DNA from: Alloalcanivorax xenomutans
GTDB lineage: Bacteria > Pseudomonadota > Gammaproteobacteria > Pseudomonadales > Alcanivoracaceae
DNA: 41,982 nucleotides
Reading direction: 5' to 3'
Assembly: GCF_900217905.1 (NCBI RefSeq)
Contig: NZ_OBMO01000032.1
Coordinates: forward strand, 1 to 41,982
In this document: in pieces, positions 16,874 through 26,684 of the stretch
Numbering within the stretch: the stretch's first letter is position 1
How the letters are laid out: every line of letters starts with the position of its first letter
Translations under genes and position numbers: made by a program
The notes under the pieces: generated by a model
What the model was told of the DNA's origin: nothing
What the model saw: the letters and a program-made list of their open reading frames with translations, nothing else
Databases searched by the model: none

Positions 16874-18725
16874 TCCGGCCCGATCATCGCCACTGAGCGC
16901 CCGCCAGGCGGTGGCGTCCACGGTGGAGTTCGGCGAGTTGCACAGCAACGCGCAACGGGTGATCTGGACCCGGAGCGATCCCCGCGACGGGCGCTTTCGG
17001 GTGCAGGAATGGACGGCGGCGGGCCGCCGCACCCTGACGCCGGACGGGTTCAGCGTGCGCTCTCGGGTCTACGAGTATGGTGGCAGTGCTCTGTGTCTGG
17101 GCACGGACGGTCTGGCCTTCGTCAACGAGGACGACCAGCAGCTTTATTGGCAGGGGTTTTCGCAGCCGCGATGCCATCCGCTCACCGATCACCCGGATCG
17201 CCGTTACGGCGGACTGGCCTACGACCATCAACGCGACCGGATCATCGCCGTGGAAGAGCGGCCGGAGAACCAGCAAACACGGCACCGGCTGGTGGCGGTG
17301 GGGCGCGACCGCACCCTGCGGGTGCTGAGCGAGGGCGCCGATTTTTATGCCTCCCCCGCCATCAGTGACGACGGCCAACAGTTGGCCTGGGTGGAATGGG
17401 ATCGCCCCCATCAGCCCTGGACGGCCAGCCGCCTGCGCCACGTGAAACTGACTGACCACGGCCTGCCTGGCACGGCCCTGCCCGGCCTCGACAAACCGGA
17501 GCATTCGGCGCAACAACCCCGTTTCGACCGGCAAGGGCGTTTGCTTTGCCTGTTCGACGGCAGCGGACACTGGCGCCCATGGCGGTTCGGGCATGGACAG
17601 TGGCAATGTCTGCCCGGCAGGGAAGCGGATCACACCCCCAGCCCCTGGCTGCTCGGCTCCCGCCACTACGATACCCTGCCGGACGGCAGCCCGGTGGTGG
17701 CCTGGTGGCGGGACGGCCGGGGCCATTTGAGCGTTGCGGAAGACACCGTCCCGCCGGCGGCGATGCCTTCGGACTATCAGCATTTTCTTGCCATCAGCGC
17801 CGGCCCCCTGGGCGTGTTCTGTCTCGCCGCCGGGCCACGCCGGGGCACCACGTTATTACATCTGAGCGCAAAGGAAGGCGGCAATCTCTCCATACTCGAT
17901 GCCGCGCCCCTGCCTCTGGAAGCGGGCACGGTATCGGAACCGCAAACGCTGACGTTCACCAGCGCCGACGACACTCACCGCCACGGCTTTTACTACCCGC
18001 CGTGCCCCGGCGACTGTACGCCGCCGCCCTTGTTGGTGACGGTTCACGGTGGCCCGACTTCGGCCAGTTTTCCGCTGTTCAATCCGGCAATACAGTTCTG
18101 GACTCAGCGCGGATTCGCCGTGCTGGACCTGAATTACCGGGGCAGCGTCGGCTTCGGCCGTGCGTATCGTCAGTCCCTGGCGGGACAGTGGGGCGTCAGC
18201 GACGTGGACGATGTGCTGTACGCGGTGCAGACACTGATAAGGGAACGGCTGGCGGATCCGCGCCGGCTGTTCCTGCGAGGACAAAGCGCCGGCGGCTTCA
18301 CCGTGCTCAACACCCTGGCCCGCGCGCCGGCCACATTCCGCGCCGCCGCCAGCTTGTACGGCGTCAGCGATCCGCTCCGGTTGCGCCGGCAAACGCACAA
18401 ATTCGAAGCGGACTACATCGACTGGCTGATCGGTGATCCCGAGCGGGACGCGGACCGTTATCAGGCCCGCTCACCGTTGGCCAACGCCGCGCGCCTGCGC
18501 ACTCCGACCCTGTTTTTCCAGGGCCTGCGCGACGCCGTCGTGCTACCCGAACAAACCGAAGCCATGGTGGCGGCGTTGCACGCCAACGGCGTGCCGGTGG
18601 AGTGCGTGCGCTTCGCCGAAGAGCAGCATGGCTTTCGCTTGCCGCGCAACCGGGCACTGGTGCTGGAACGGGAACTGGCCTTCTACCGACGCCATGCCCC
18701 CATTGGCCAGGAGTCCGGCCAATGA
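16839..18725 (+). CDS. S9 prolyl-oligopeptidase-family peptidase of the PQQ operon
   Basis: 628 residues. The N-terminal about 370 residues resemble a seven-bladed beta-propeller. The C-terminal alpha/beta-hydrolase domain carries H-G-G-P-T oxyanion sequence, the nucleophile Ser in G-Q-S-A-G-G-F, Asp in G-L-R-D-A-V-V-L-P and His in E-E-Q-H-G-F-R. Similar genes in Pseudomonas pqq clusters have been called pqqM or pqqH. A role in trimming the modified PqqA peptide alongside PqqF is plausible but not shown by sequence. The ATG at 16839 (or 16848) lies inside pqqE, and the stop overlaps pqqF (ATGA). Such nesting suggests expression as one unit. Confidence 0.85.
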   Translation: MNAMPGSSTGADPARSSPLSARQAVASTVEFGELHSNAQRVIWTRSDPRDGRFRVQEWTAAGRRTLTPDGFSVRSRVYEYGGSALCLGTDGLAFVNEDDQQLYWQGFSQPRCHPLTDHPDRRYGGLAYDHQRDRIIAVEERPENQQTRHRLVAVGRDRTLRVLSEGADFYASPAISDDGQQLAWVEWDRPHQPWTASRLRHVKLTDHGLPGTALPGLDKPEHSAQQPRFDRQGRLLCLFDGSGHWRPWRFGHGQWQCLPGREADHTPSPWLLGSRHYDTLPDGSPVVAWWRDGRGHLSVAEDTVPPAAMPSDYQHFLAISAGPLGVFCLAAGPRRGTTLLHLSAKEGGNLSILDAAPLPLEAGTVSEPQTLTFTSADDTHRHGFYYPPCPGDCTPPPLLVTVHGGPTSASFPLFNPAIQFWTQRGFAVLDLNYRGSVGFGRAYRQSLAGQWGVSDVDDVLYAVQTLIRERLADPRRLFLRGQSAGGFTVLNTLARAPATFRAAASLYGVSDPLRLRRQTHKFEADYIDWLIGDPERDADRYQARSPLANAARLRTPTLFFQGLRDAVVLPEQTEAMVAALHANGVPVECVRFAEEQHGFRLPRNRALVLERELAFYRRHAPIGQESGQ

Positions 18726-21214
18726 CCGCATTCACTGTCCACGACCCGCGACGGTTGCCACAGTCTCACTCCCGGGCGCGCCTCTATCATCACGAGAGCG
18801 GCCTGCGCACCCTGCTGCTGCCGGAGCCAGGGTCGCGGGTGACAGCCGTGCTGCAAATCGGCGTGGGCAGTCACGATGAACCCGAAACCCGCCCCGGGCT
18901 GGCACATTTGCTCGAGCATGTCCTGTTCACCGGCAGTGAGCGTTATCCCGACGTCCATCACTTCGCCCGCCGCATCCAGGGCTGGAATGGCCACTACAAC
19001 GCCAGCACCCTGGACGATACCATGGCGTTCTTCTTCACCATGGACGCGGAAGGACTGGCCCCCTGCCTGGCCCATCTGATCGACATGCTGAGCCGGCCCT
19101 TGCTGACCGAGGAATCGGTGGCGCGGGAGCGACGGATTTTGGATGCCGAGTTCCGAACCCGGCTGGCGGATCCGCGCCTGCATCGTCAGGCGCTGTTGGC
19201 TCGGCTGGCGCGGCCGTCACATCCGCTGGCCCGCTTCACCGCCGGCAACGCCCACAGCCTGAGCGCCCCCCTGACTTCCCTGACCGGGGAGGTCCGGGCC
19301 TTTCACGCTTGCTGGTTCCGCGCCGGCAACATGACACTGGTTCTGCAGGGCGCGCTACCGGACAACGTGGATGGCGTACTGGCGGAAACGCTTTCACGGC
19401 TGCCCAGCGGCCCGATCCCATCCCGGCCACCTCTGCCCACCGCATTCCCCAGCGACATCCAGCAACAGGACTGGCTCTGGCGGGCCCCGCGGTCCGATAC
19501 CAGCTGCACACTGCTGTTTCCGCTACCCGAGGACGAGCGGGTCTGGCCCTGGTTGCGCCACTGGTTGCGGGAACCCGGCCATCACGGCGCGCTGGGCGGC
19601 CTGCGCGCCACCGGCATGGCCTCGACGATCACCGTGACCGGGCAGCGCCGCAGCCGGAACCAGGGGCTGAACCAAGGGTTGAGCCAAGGAGAGTGCCTGA
19701 TTGAGCTGGACGCACCCGGGCGCGGCCAGGAGGCCGCCGCCCTGCTGGAGCATTGGCTGTCACGAATGGCGGCTTATGTCCCCTCCCGATGGCCGTCAAC
19801 GGCGCGGCTGGCCACCCCGAACCCGGAAGGTTTTCCCGCGCCCCCGGACGCCCGGCTGGCGCGCCTGTGCTATCTGGCACACCGCGTTGCCGGAGAGCCA
19901 GAGACGGACGCCGATACCCTGCTTGCGCCCCCAGCCCCGCCCGATGACCACACCTGGCATAACACTCTACGGGGGCTGAGCGACACCGGCGCCATGGTCA
20001 TTGACCACGACAACGGCCGGGACTTCACTCGCTTCACCCCCTGGACCGGCACGCCCTACCGTGCCATTCCACGACAACGGCCGGCGGCAACCGATCCGTT
20101 CCAGACATTGCTGGCGCCATCGGCAACGGCCACCGCGGCCCCGCCGTCCTTGAAGACGCTCACTCGCATCCCGGTTGATACCGAGGACACCCTCAGGCTC
20201 GGTTGGCGCTGGCCCGGTGATCAGACAATAGCGGTGGAACGGCTGAGCCTGCATTGGCGCCTGTTGCTGGAGCATGCGCCTTTCACCGGTCCCAAGGTCC
20301 GTGTCCATCAAAGCGGCACCAAGCTGATCTTGGACCTTGCCGCTGATGGCACCGCTATCCGGACAACGCTGGCGACCCTGTTCGCGCCAACGGACGCCCC
20401 TTGGGAACGTCTGACGGAACACCGGCATCGGATCTGGTGCCGGCAACAGGACGCGGCAGCGCCGGCGCACCGCCTGCTTCAGGCTTTGCGGGATCGCCTT
20501 GATGGCGTGACGCGGGAAAACCAGGGGCCCCTTTCCTCTCCCGCGTCGTTGTACTGCGCTTACCCACGAACCTGGCCGGAGACACGGCTGGCCACGGGGC
20601 TGTCCCCCATAACCGCCCGCTTTTTCCCCGATACCGCCACGGACACCACCCTCGCCACGGCGATTCCCACCGGGCAGCAAGCGGTTCCCTGCGCCTACCC
20701 CGATCACGCCCGTCTGCTTTATCTGCCGGCGCCGCATCGCCACGCACTGGACCGCCTGTGCTGGCGATTGCTGCAACGCCATCTGGCCGCCCCCTTCTAT
20801 CAGCAGCTGCGATTACGGCAGCAGCTGGGCTATTGGGTGGACTGCCGCTATCAGGAGGAAGCGGACGGCCGCTGCGGCCTGCTTCTACTGGTGCAGTCAC
20901 CGGATCACGGACAGAGGGTGCTGCAAGCGGCCCTGTCTGGCTTTCTTGAAAACGCTGGCGCGCTTTTGACGGCGGCGTCCCTCGACGACTGGCAAAGGAC
21001 GATACGGTCACTGCGGGCGGAAGTGGAGCGGGAACACAGCGCCTCCGGATACCCCTTTGAGCAACGCTGGAATCAGGCGTTTTATCAGCGCCCCGGAGAA
21101 GCCGACGCGGAGCTTCCTCTGCTGGACCGTCTGACAGCAAAGAACTGGCGCGACGAGGTACTGGAGCGGTACGCCCTGGCCCGGCCATTTACCCTCTATT
21201 CCATCGCCGGGTGA
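18722..21214 (+). CDS. pqqF: PQQ operon M16 zinc metallopeptidase PqqF
   Basis: 830 residues from the ATG at 18722, chosen because it makes the ATGA overlap with the previous stop and begins M-T-A-F-T-V-H-D; the open frame to 18602 is overlap only. The inverted zinc motif H-L-L-E-H is in the first domain, with the expected downstream Glu in R-R-I-L-D-A-E-F. The C-terminal half is a degenerate second M16 unit with Q-Q-L-R-L-R-Q-Q-L-G-Y-W-V. PqqF is thought to cleave modified PqqA to release the cross-linked Glu-Tyr. It is the last gene of the operon; REP-like repeats follow. Confidence 0.9.
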   Translation: MTAFTVHDPRRLPQSHSRARLYHHESGLRTLLLPEPGSRVTAVLQIGVGSHDEPETRPGLAHLLEHVLFTGSERYPDVHHFARRIQGWNGHYNASTLDDTMAFFFTMDAEGLAPCLAHLIDMLSRPLLTEESVARERRILDAEFRTRLADPRLHRQALLARLARPSHPLARFTAGNAHSLSAPLTSLTGEVRAFHACWFRAGNMTLVLQGALPDNVDGVLAETLSRLPSGPIPSRPPLPTAFPSDIQQQDWLWRAPRSDTSCTLLFPLPEDERVWPWLRHWLREPGHHGALGGLRATGMASTITVTGQRRSRNQGLNQGLSQGECLIELDAPGRGQEAAALLEHWLSRMAAYVPSRWPSTARLATPNPEGFPAPPDARLARLCYLAHRVAGEPETDADTLLAPPAPPDDHTWHNTLRGLSDTGAMVIDHDNGRDFTRFTPWTGTPYRAIPRQRPAATDPFQTLLAPSATATAAPPSLKTLTRIPVDTEDTLRLGWRWPGDQTIAVERLSLHWRLLLEHAPFTGPKVRVHQSGTKLILDLAADGTAIRTTLATLFAPTDAPWERLTEHRHRIWCRQQDAAAPAHRLLQALRDRLDGVTRENQGPLSSPASLYCAYPRTWPETRLATGLSPITARFFPDTATDTTLATAIPTGQQAVPCAYPDHARLLYLPAPHRHALDRLCWRLLQRHLAAPFYQQLRLRQQLGYWVDCRYQEEADGRCGLLLLVQSPDHGQRVLQAALSGFLENAGALLTAASLDDWQRTIRSLRAEVEREHSASGYPFEQRWNQAFYQRPGEADAELPLLDRLTAKNWRDEVLERYALARPFTLYSIAG

Positions 21215-21237
21215 TTTGCGCCAACAAGAATACCGGC

Positions 21238-21330
21238 CTACGAAGCCACTGTGGAAAGCTTGCTTGCAAGCGAATTGTATCTCGGGGAAAGATTCGCTTG
21301 CAGGCAAGCTCCCACAACGGCCCTGTAGCG
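21238..21330. repeat. REP-like inverted pair after pqqF
   Basis: CTACGAAGCCACTGTGGAAAG-CTTGCTTGCAAGCGAA and GATTCGCTTGCAGGCAAG-CTCCCACAACGGCCCTGTAG face each other. They lie between convergent pqqF and the GST gene and probably limit readthrough. Confidence 0.8.
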
Positions 21331-21338
21331 ACCTCTGA

Positions 21339-21935
21339 CTAAATCCCGGGCATGGGCTGAAAGCCGGGCAACGCCTTGATTCGATCCATCCAGGCATTCA
21401 CATGACGATAGGGGCGCGGATCCACGCCGCCCTCCCAAGCCACCGCCAGATAGGGAAACACCGCGCATTCGGCAATGGTGGGCCGGCCCGCGGCGAGCCA
21501 TTGGTGAGTGGCCAAATGATCATCCAGCAACCTTAAAATCCGCTCGCTGCGTTCCAGCGCCAGCGCCTTGTCCAGGGCATAACCGAATTTGTCGACCAGA
21601 CGCGCGGCGTTGGGACCATGCTGAATTTCATTGGCGGCCACCGATAGCCATTGCATCACCTCACCCTGAAGGTGCGCCTCCCCCGGCCACCACGCCTCGC
21701 CACCATAGCGCCCGGCCAGATACACCAATATCGCCTGGGAATCCCGCAACACCAGTTTGCCGTCCTCGAGGATGGGCAATTCCCCCCAGGGATTCAGCGC
21801 GGAAAGGCGCTCCCCTTTATGTTCGCCGGCGAGAAAGTCCACCGCTTCGATCTCCAGTGGCAGCCCCGCCAGCGCGGCGAACAAACGCACTTTATAGCAA
21901 TTGCCCGAAGGCTCCAGGTCATACAGCTTCATCAT
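21339..21935 (-). CDS. Glutathione S-transferase family protein
   Basis: 198 residues. It has an N-terminal thioredoxin-like domain beginning M-M-K-L-Y-D, with S-G-N-C-Y-K-V-R at 10-17 as likely active site, the cis-Pro in G-E-L-P-I-L-E-D, and D-S-Q-A-I-L as the glutathione-binding loop. An all-helical C-terminal domain follows. It is the second gene of a minus-strand pair with a VOC protein 18 nt upstream, under a divergent LysR regulator, suggesting an inducible detoxification unit. Substrate cannot be told from sequence. Confidence 0.9.
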   Translation of the reverse strand: MMKLYDLEPSGNCYKVRLFAALAGLPLEIEAVDFLAGEHKGERLSALNPWGELPILEDGKLVLRDSQAILVYLAGRYGGEAWWPGEAHLQGEVMQWLSVAANEIQHGPNAARLVDKFGYALDKALALERSERILRLLDDHLATHQWLAAGRPTIAECAVFPYLAVAWEGGVDPRPYRHVNAWMDRIKALPGFQPMPGI

Positions 21936-21953
21936 TGCTCTCCTATCGAGAAA

Positions 21954-22397
21954 TCAGTCCCGCTCGGGAATCAGTTGATTGAATTCGAGAACGTTGCCGT
22001 CGGGATCACGGATAAACAGCGCCACCCGGCGCGGACCGATCCGTTTGGGGCCTTCGGTAATGACGATGGCCTCCCGTTCCAGCCAGGCCCGCAGCGCGGC
22101 CAGGTCCTCCACCAGAAACGCCGGGTGCGTCATACCGGGCAGTTTCACCGGTTCATCCAGCAACACATTGCGACCGCCTGGCCGATGAGCGCCATTGAAA
22201 ATCAGATTGATCCGCACCCCGGCCGTGGTGACCATTTCATTGGCTTCGGCGTCGGGAAAATGGTGGGTTTGCCGGAACCCCAGGCGTTCATAGAAACGCA
22301 GCGACCGGCGCCGATCGGTTACCCGAATGCCCACGTGGTCATAGCCAGTCGCCGTCACCGGGCAGTCATGCGATGTCGTCGGGTCGTCCACCTGCAT
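21954..22397 (-). CDS. VOC (glyoxalase/bleomycin-resistance) family protein
   Basis: 147 residues. Two beta-alpha-beta-beta-beta units: Y-D-H-V-G-I-R-V-T-D with first metal ligand His, and the closing D-P-D-G-N-V-L-E-F-N with the metal Glu; H in M-T-H-P-A-F-L-V-E-D is a further likely ligand. It may be a dioxygenase, lyase or glutathione-linked enzyme. It is transcribed with the GST gene. Confidence 0.85.
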   Translation of the reverse strand: MQVDDPTTSHDCPVTATGYDHVGIRVTDRRRSLRFYERLGFRQTHHFPDAEANEMVTTAGVRINLIFNGAHRPGGRNVLLDEPVKLPGMTHPAFLVEDLAALRAWLEREAIVITEGPKRIGPRRVALFIRDPDGNVLEFNQLIPERD

Positions 22398-22443
22398 AGC
22401 CCAAAACCTCCACTTTCGGCCTATTGATTGGCCACCGATGCTG

Positions 22444-22460
22444 ACCTAGTTTGGATAGGT
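22444..22460. promoter_or_regulatory. Candidate LysR operator in divergent intergenic region
   Basis: ACCTA-N7-TAGGT dyad, 46 nt upstream of the VOC gene start and 78 nt upstream of the LysR gene start. Position fits a LysR binding site controlling both directions; the exact T-N11-A spacing is not met, so this is tentative. Confidence 0.4.
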
Positions 22461-22538
22461 GAAAAATGGCCCCGAACGCAGAACAGTATTACGCGCGGCG
22501 CACAAATCAGCCCGGTGCGGGAGCCTGGAGAGCGAAGC

Positions 22539-23417
22539 ATGGATAAATTGAAAGCGATGGCCACCTTCGTGCGTATCGTCGACAGCGGCAGTCTCAGCGC
22601 GGCGGCGGACGCGCAAGGACAATCCCCGGCTTCAGTGGTGCGCAGCCTGGCGGCGCTGGAACGTTCCCTGAACGTCCGTCTCCTCAATCGCACCACCCGC
22701 CAATTGTCGCTCACTGATGAAGGCCGGGATTATCTGGCGCGCTGCCGGCGCATTCTGACCGAAGTGAGCGAGGCGGAAAGCGCGTTGCAGGAACGTCAGA
22801 AAGGGCCTTCCGGCATCGTGGGAATCACCGCTCCGGAGACCTTTGGCCGCTATCACGTGGGGCCCCTGGTGAACCGCTTTCTCAGTGACCACCCCGCCAT
22901 GCGCGTCAATCTGGTGCTGGATGACAAGGTGGTGAATCTGGTTGAAGCGGGCCTGGATCTGGCGATCCGAATCGGGCATCCACGGGATTCCTCCCTGGTT
23001 GTCCGTCCCCTTGGACAGATGTCGACGGTGGTGTGCGCCAGTCCGGACTATCTGGAGAGCCAGGGAGAACCAGTGACGCCGCAAGAACTGGGACATCGCC
23101 CCTGTGTGCTGTTCGCACCGCAGGGGCCGCTATGGAGCTTTCACGACCAGACGGTACGGATCGATCCCACCCTCGTCACCAACCAGATCGAAAGCGCCCG
23201 GCAGGCCTGCATCGCCGGCCTCGGCTTCGGACGTTTCTATCACTATCAGGTACGCGATGCCCTGACGGACGGTACTCTGGTAAAAGTGTTGGAAGCCTTC
23301 GAGCCGGATCCCATTCCGGTACTGTTGACCTACCCGCACTCGCAACTGCTGCCACGGCGGGTACGCTATGTGATCGACTGGCTGGCGCCACGCCTTACTC
23401 CCCGGCTGGCGGCGTGA
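22539..23417 (+). CDS. LysR-family transcriptional regulator
   Basis: 292 residues from the ATG at 22539, preceded by GGAGAGCGAAGC; the open frame to 22428 is upstream sequence. N-terminal winged helix-turn-helix (F-V-R-I-V-D-S-G-S-L-S-A-A-A-D and S-P-A-S-V-V-R-S-L-A-A-L-E), then the effector domain with V-G-I-T-A-P-E-T-F-G-R. It belongs to the common group that starts M-D-K-L-x-A-M-x-x-F-V. It is divergent from the VOC/GST pair, its probable target. Confidence 0.9.
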   Translation: MDKLKAMATFVRIVDSGSLSAAADAQGQSPASVVRSLAALERSLNVRLLNRTTRQLSLTDEGRDYLARCRRILTEVSEAESALQERQKGPSGIVGITAPETFGRYHVGPLVNRFLSDHPAMRVNLVLDDKVVNLVEAGLDLAIRIGHPRDSSLVVRPLGQMSTVVCASPDYLESQGEPVTPQELGHRPCVLFAPQGPLWSFHDQTVRIDPTLVTNQIESARQACIAGLGFGRFYHYQVRDALTDGTLVKVLEAFEPDPIPVLLTYPHSQLLPRRVRYVIDWLAPRLTPRLAA

Positions 23418-23435
23418 TCGACTGCCATTCGCTGC

Positions 23436-23499
23436 TAAAGCCGCTTCCCACAGAAAAAACTACGGAGCCGCTGTGGGAAGCGAGTTCACTCGCGAATAA
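23436..23499. repeat. REP-like inverted pair between convergent genes
   Basis: AGCCGCTTCCCACAG, AAAAAA, then a facing CTACGGAGCCGCTGTGGGAAG and CGAGTTCACTCGCGAAT. It could form a hairpin that separates the LysR gene from the convergent igaA-like gene. Confidence 0.7.
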
Positions 23500-23542
23500 C
23501 CGTTGTCAGCAATGACCGAGCAACAGTGCCCCGTCAGGACGG

Positions 23543-25678
23543 TCACGCCCAGCCATGCAGGCGGGCCAGATCCGCCTCGCGGCGACGCTTGGCGCGATAC
23601 TGTTGCACCGCCAGCCAGAGGTGAACCGGCAGCAGCACGGCGCACAACAGTATCCAGAAGCTGAGCAGCAGCGAGCGCCAGGGCCAGTCCAGTTGGCGAG
23701 TGACATCCACCACCAATATCGGCGCGCCCGATTCGTCCTCGCCGCGATGGACCACCATCCCCTTGGCCGAGAACGGCTCCGCGCTACCTGGCGTGGTCAG
23801 TTCGACGAAACGCCGCCACAATTGAATATCCGTCATCGATGCCGGTGTCAGCCCCGGGTCGCCAATCATGTGCACCAGCACGCCGCCTTTTTCCTTTTCA
23901 TGGATCTGGCGGCCAAGATCCGGCACCGCCTGTTCCGCCCGTTCCCGCCCCACCGCGCGCAGACGGCGCTTTACCAGGCTAAGCTGAGAGCGCCCTATTA
24001 CCGCTTGCAGCGGTTTCTCACCGTCATAGCCGGCCACCTCCTCGCGCAGTGTCCGCCAATCGCTGGGCCGTTCCGGCAAGGCGACACGGAGATGTTCGAC
24101 GATGGTATCGCGCAGGTAGGCACAGGCGTGCTGTTGCCGCGACCCGCAAGCATTCTCCACCAGTTCGATCAACTCCTCGGGGTTGCTTACCACCAGCGGC
24201 GCCTGACCCGGATCCCGGCCGTACAGCTTCACCATCATCTCCACATACGGATCCCGGCGCGTTTTCACCACCTCATCGGAGAACAGCCCGGCGGTGAGCT
24301 CGTCGATCTCCACCCGGGGCAGCTCGGAAGTATCGCCTCCCCAGCGGATCCAGTCACAGTGCACTCTGGGATACTGCCAATCCCCCATCGATGCACGCAC
24401 CTGGCACCGCCCCGAACCGGCCAGATCCACCATGCTGCCAAGATCCGGCGGCGCCGCCAGCAGATCCGACGCCTCCCGCGCTTCCACATAGCTGCTCCCG
24501 GACACCGCGTTCCAGGCCAGCATCAGATCAGCCCAGGGCGCCCGTGACAACAACAACGCCACCACCAGCGCCACGCCCGCCACCAGAGCCATGGTGAGGT
24601 GCCGCCCCCAGTAGGCCGGGGGGAAACGCCGGATTTCCTCGTCCAGGGACAGCTGGCGGTTGTAATTGACCACCGAGTAGTCGTCCACGCGCAGATCCAT
24701 CTCCAAGCGCTGACCGTCCTCATAGCTCACATGGGGACGCCAATGCTCCGGCAGGCTGAAAACCAGCTTGTCGCCCAGGGTGGGGGCCACGGTCACACGG
24801 CTGTTGGCTTCATCAAACAGCAGCGGCGTCAGATTCAGAGTGCCGGCAACCGTATTCACCTTCCGTGGCGGGCCGGGGCGCCAGCGGCGCCAGAACAGCC
24901 ACAACGCCCAGACCGTCAACAGCACGGCGGCACCACTCCACAGGGACATTGCCAACACACTGGTTCGGGCCGTGGCGATTCCCAGGCCAATGAAAGCGAA
25001 TGTCAGCAACAGCCCCGGCAAAAGCCCCACGCCCCGGCCACGACGGGCCTCGATCTCCGCCACGGTCTCGTCCCGCTGAGAGTAAATGTCCACCCGGCGT
25101 TTACGTGCCGCTTCCTCTTCGTCCTTTTCCTTGTCCCGATCCGGATCGTCATCGCTGTCGACAAACACATCCTGCAGAGCACCGCGAGCACCGTCCTGCC
25201 ATTGCTGATCAGCGGTGTTACGGCGCTGATCCCGCTCCACCGCGCTGAGCAAATCGAACTCCTGGTTCAACCCGACCACCACGGCCATCTTGCCGGCGAA
25301 CACCACTTCGGCGCGGTTGTGCTCGGCCAGGAACAGATCGGCGTCATATGGCAGGAACACCTCCACGCCACCAATGATGTCGTGCCAGGTGCTGGTTCCG
25401 TTGGATTCAATACCATGACGGGAATAGGCGCCTTCCAGCAGAAAAACGTCATCGCTTTCCAGCGCCAGCGGACGCTTCGGTTTGGCCGGATCGTGGACCG
25501 GCGGCAAGGCCTGCTGTTCCGCCTCGCTCAACCGGCGGATCACTCCGCCCTGCTCACGCACTTCGGCCAACGCCTTCTTGCTCCGGCGGCGACGGGATGA
25601 ATAGCCGATCAGGCTGCTGGCGGTGAGCCCCAGCACTACCACGATGAACAGCAATTTGAGCAGCCCTAATAATTCCAA
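23543..25678 (-). CDS. igaA: IgaA/YrfF/UmoB-like inner-membrane protein
   Basis: 711 residues when started at the TTG at 25678, which has AAGGAGG 8 nt upstream and begins M-E-L-L-G-L-L-K-L-L-F; upstream codons to 25786 have no such site. IgaA of enterobacteria has the same length. Topology agrees: TM1 at about 5-24, cytoplasmic domain with Y-S-R-H-G-I...G-G-V-E-V-F-L-P, two helices at about 216-263, second cytoplasmic domain, TM4 at about 361-379, a periplasmic domain with four Cys (about 425, 441, 511, 519), and TM5 near the C-terminus. In enterobacteria IgaA holds the Rcs phosphorelay off. No Rcs gene is in this window, so the partner here is unknown. Family call is from pattern only. Confidence 0.65.
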   Translation of the reverse strand: MELLGLLKLLFIVVVLGLTASSLIGYSSRRRRSKKALAEVREQGGVIRRLSEAEQQALPPVHDPAKPKRPLALESDDVFLLEGAYSRHGIESNGTSTWHDIIGGVEVFLPYDADLFLAEHNRAEVVFAGKMAVVVGLNQEFDLLSAVERDQRRNTADQQWQDGARGALQDVFVDSDDDPDRDKEKDEEEAARKRRVDIYSQRDETVAEIEARRGRGVGLLPGLLLTFAFIGLGIATARTSVLAMSLWSGAAVLLTVWALWLFWRRWRPGPPRKVNTVAGTLNLTPLLFDEANSRVTVAPTLGDKLVFSLPEHWRPHVSYEDGQRLEMDLRVDDYSVVNYNRQLSLDEEIRRFPPAYWGRHLTMALVAGVALVVALLLSRAPWADLMLAWNAVSGSSYVEAREASDLLAAPPDLGSMVDLAGSGRCQVRASMGDWQYPRVHCDWIRWGGDTSELPRVEIDELTAGLFSDEVVKTRRDPYVEMMVKLYGRDPGQAPLVVSNPEELIELVENACGSRQQHACAYLRDTIVEHLRVALPERPSDWRTLREEVAGYDGEKPLQAVIGRSQLSLVKRRLRAVGRERAEQAVPDLGRQIHEKEKGGVLVHMIGDPGLTPASMTDIQLWRRFVELTTPGSAEPFSAKGMVVHRGEDESGAPILVVDVTRQLDWPWRSLLLSFWILLCAVLLPVHLWLAVQQYRAKRRREADLARLHGWA

Positions 25679-25837
25679 GGCCTTATCCTCCTTGATAAAA
25701 GTGGCGCGTATGCTACCGCATTCGCGCCGGTACGAAAAATCGCCGCCCGGTGCTTTCCCCGCGAGCCGACGACATTTTCTCCACACCCGCGACGCTAGGG
25801 TGAGTCTCCTGGCCCCACCGGCCGACTGGAGGAAAAC

Positions 25838-26665
25838 ATGTTCCCATCGTCCACATTGGCGCTTCGCCCGGGCTGGCGGAACGCGCGAGCGCTCCGGCTG
25901 ATCCTGTTATTGGCCTTTCCCCCATCGCCTTCGCTTCCCCCAACGCCTTCCGGCAAAGAGCCTCACGGTAAACCGGACTGGCGTCTTATTCTTGGCGCCG
26001 GCGCGCTTTACCGTCCCGACTACCCGGGCTCCGATGACCTCGAGACACGCGCGGTACCGCTGATCTTCGCTGACTATGGGGAGCGCTTGTATTTGCGTGG
26101 TACCACCGCCGGCGCACGATTATGGGGCAATGGCGTGTGGGGGCTGGATGCGGTGGCCCGTTATCATTCCGGCCGCGACAGCGACGACAATTCGATCCTT
26201 GAGGGCCTGGAGGATATCGATGCCGGTGTCGACGGAGGGCTTGCCCTGAACGTGGGGCGAGGCCCCTGGAAAGCGCAACTTGCCGTCTATCAGGATATCT
26301 CCAGCAGCCACGACGGCCTGCACATTGATCTGGAAGCGGGCCGAACTTTCACCCTTAATCCGCGTCTACAACTGGAACTGGAAGCCAGCGCCACCTGGGC
26401 CGACGCCGATTTCACCGATGCCTATTTCGGAATCACGCCGGATCAGGCGATGACAACCGGTCTGCCTGTGCATGAAGCCGAAGCTGGCATGAAAGATGTA
26501 GGACTGAGCCTGGGACTGAACTATTCCCCCGGCCGGCATTGGCTGGTGCGCGCGCAGGTGGGCGTGGCGCGCTTGCTCGGCGACGCCGCCGACAGCCCGC
26601 TGGTGGAAGACCACGGCTCCGCCACCCAGCCACGGGCGGCTCTGTCCATCGGCTACCGCTTTTAA
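25838..26665 (+). CDS. MipA/OmpV-family outer-membrane protein
   Basis: 275 residues, strong GGAGGAAAAC before ATG. A long N-terminal leader with a hydrophobic stretch (about 19-28) is followed by a beta-barrel protein: L-G-A-G-A-L-Y-R-P-D-Y-P-G-S-D-D near the start, alternating strands throughout, and a terminal aromatic in S-I-G-Y-R-F. MipA/OmpV proteins are outer-membrane scaffolds or porin-like proteins, often under a two-component system. Here the response regulator starts 19 nt downstream, forming an apparent three-gene operon. Confidence 0.85.
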   Translation: MFPSSTLALRPGWRNARALRLILLLAFPPSPSLPPTPSGKEPHGKPDWRLILGAGALYRPDYPGSDDLETRAVPLIFADYGERLYLRGTTAGARLWGNGVWGLDAVARYHSGRDSDDNSILEGLEDIDAGVDGGLALNVGRGPWKAQLAVYQDISSSHDGLHIDLEAGRTFTLNPRLQLELEASATWADADFTDAYFGITPDQAMTTGLPVHEAEAGMKDVGLSLGLNYSPGRHWLVRAQVGVARLLGDAADSPLVEDHGSATQPRAALSIGYRF

Positions 26666-26684
26666 GGCTTCACGGGAGGGCACC

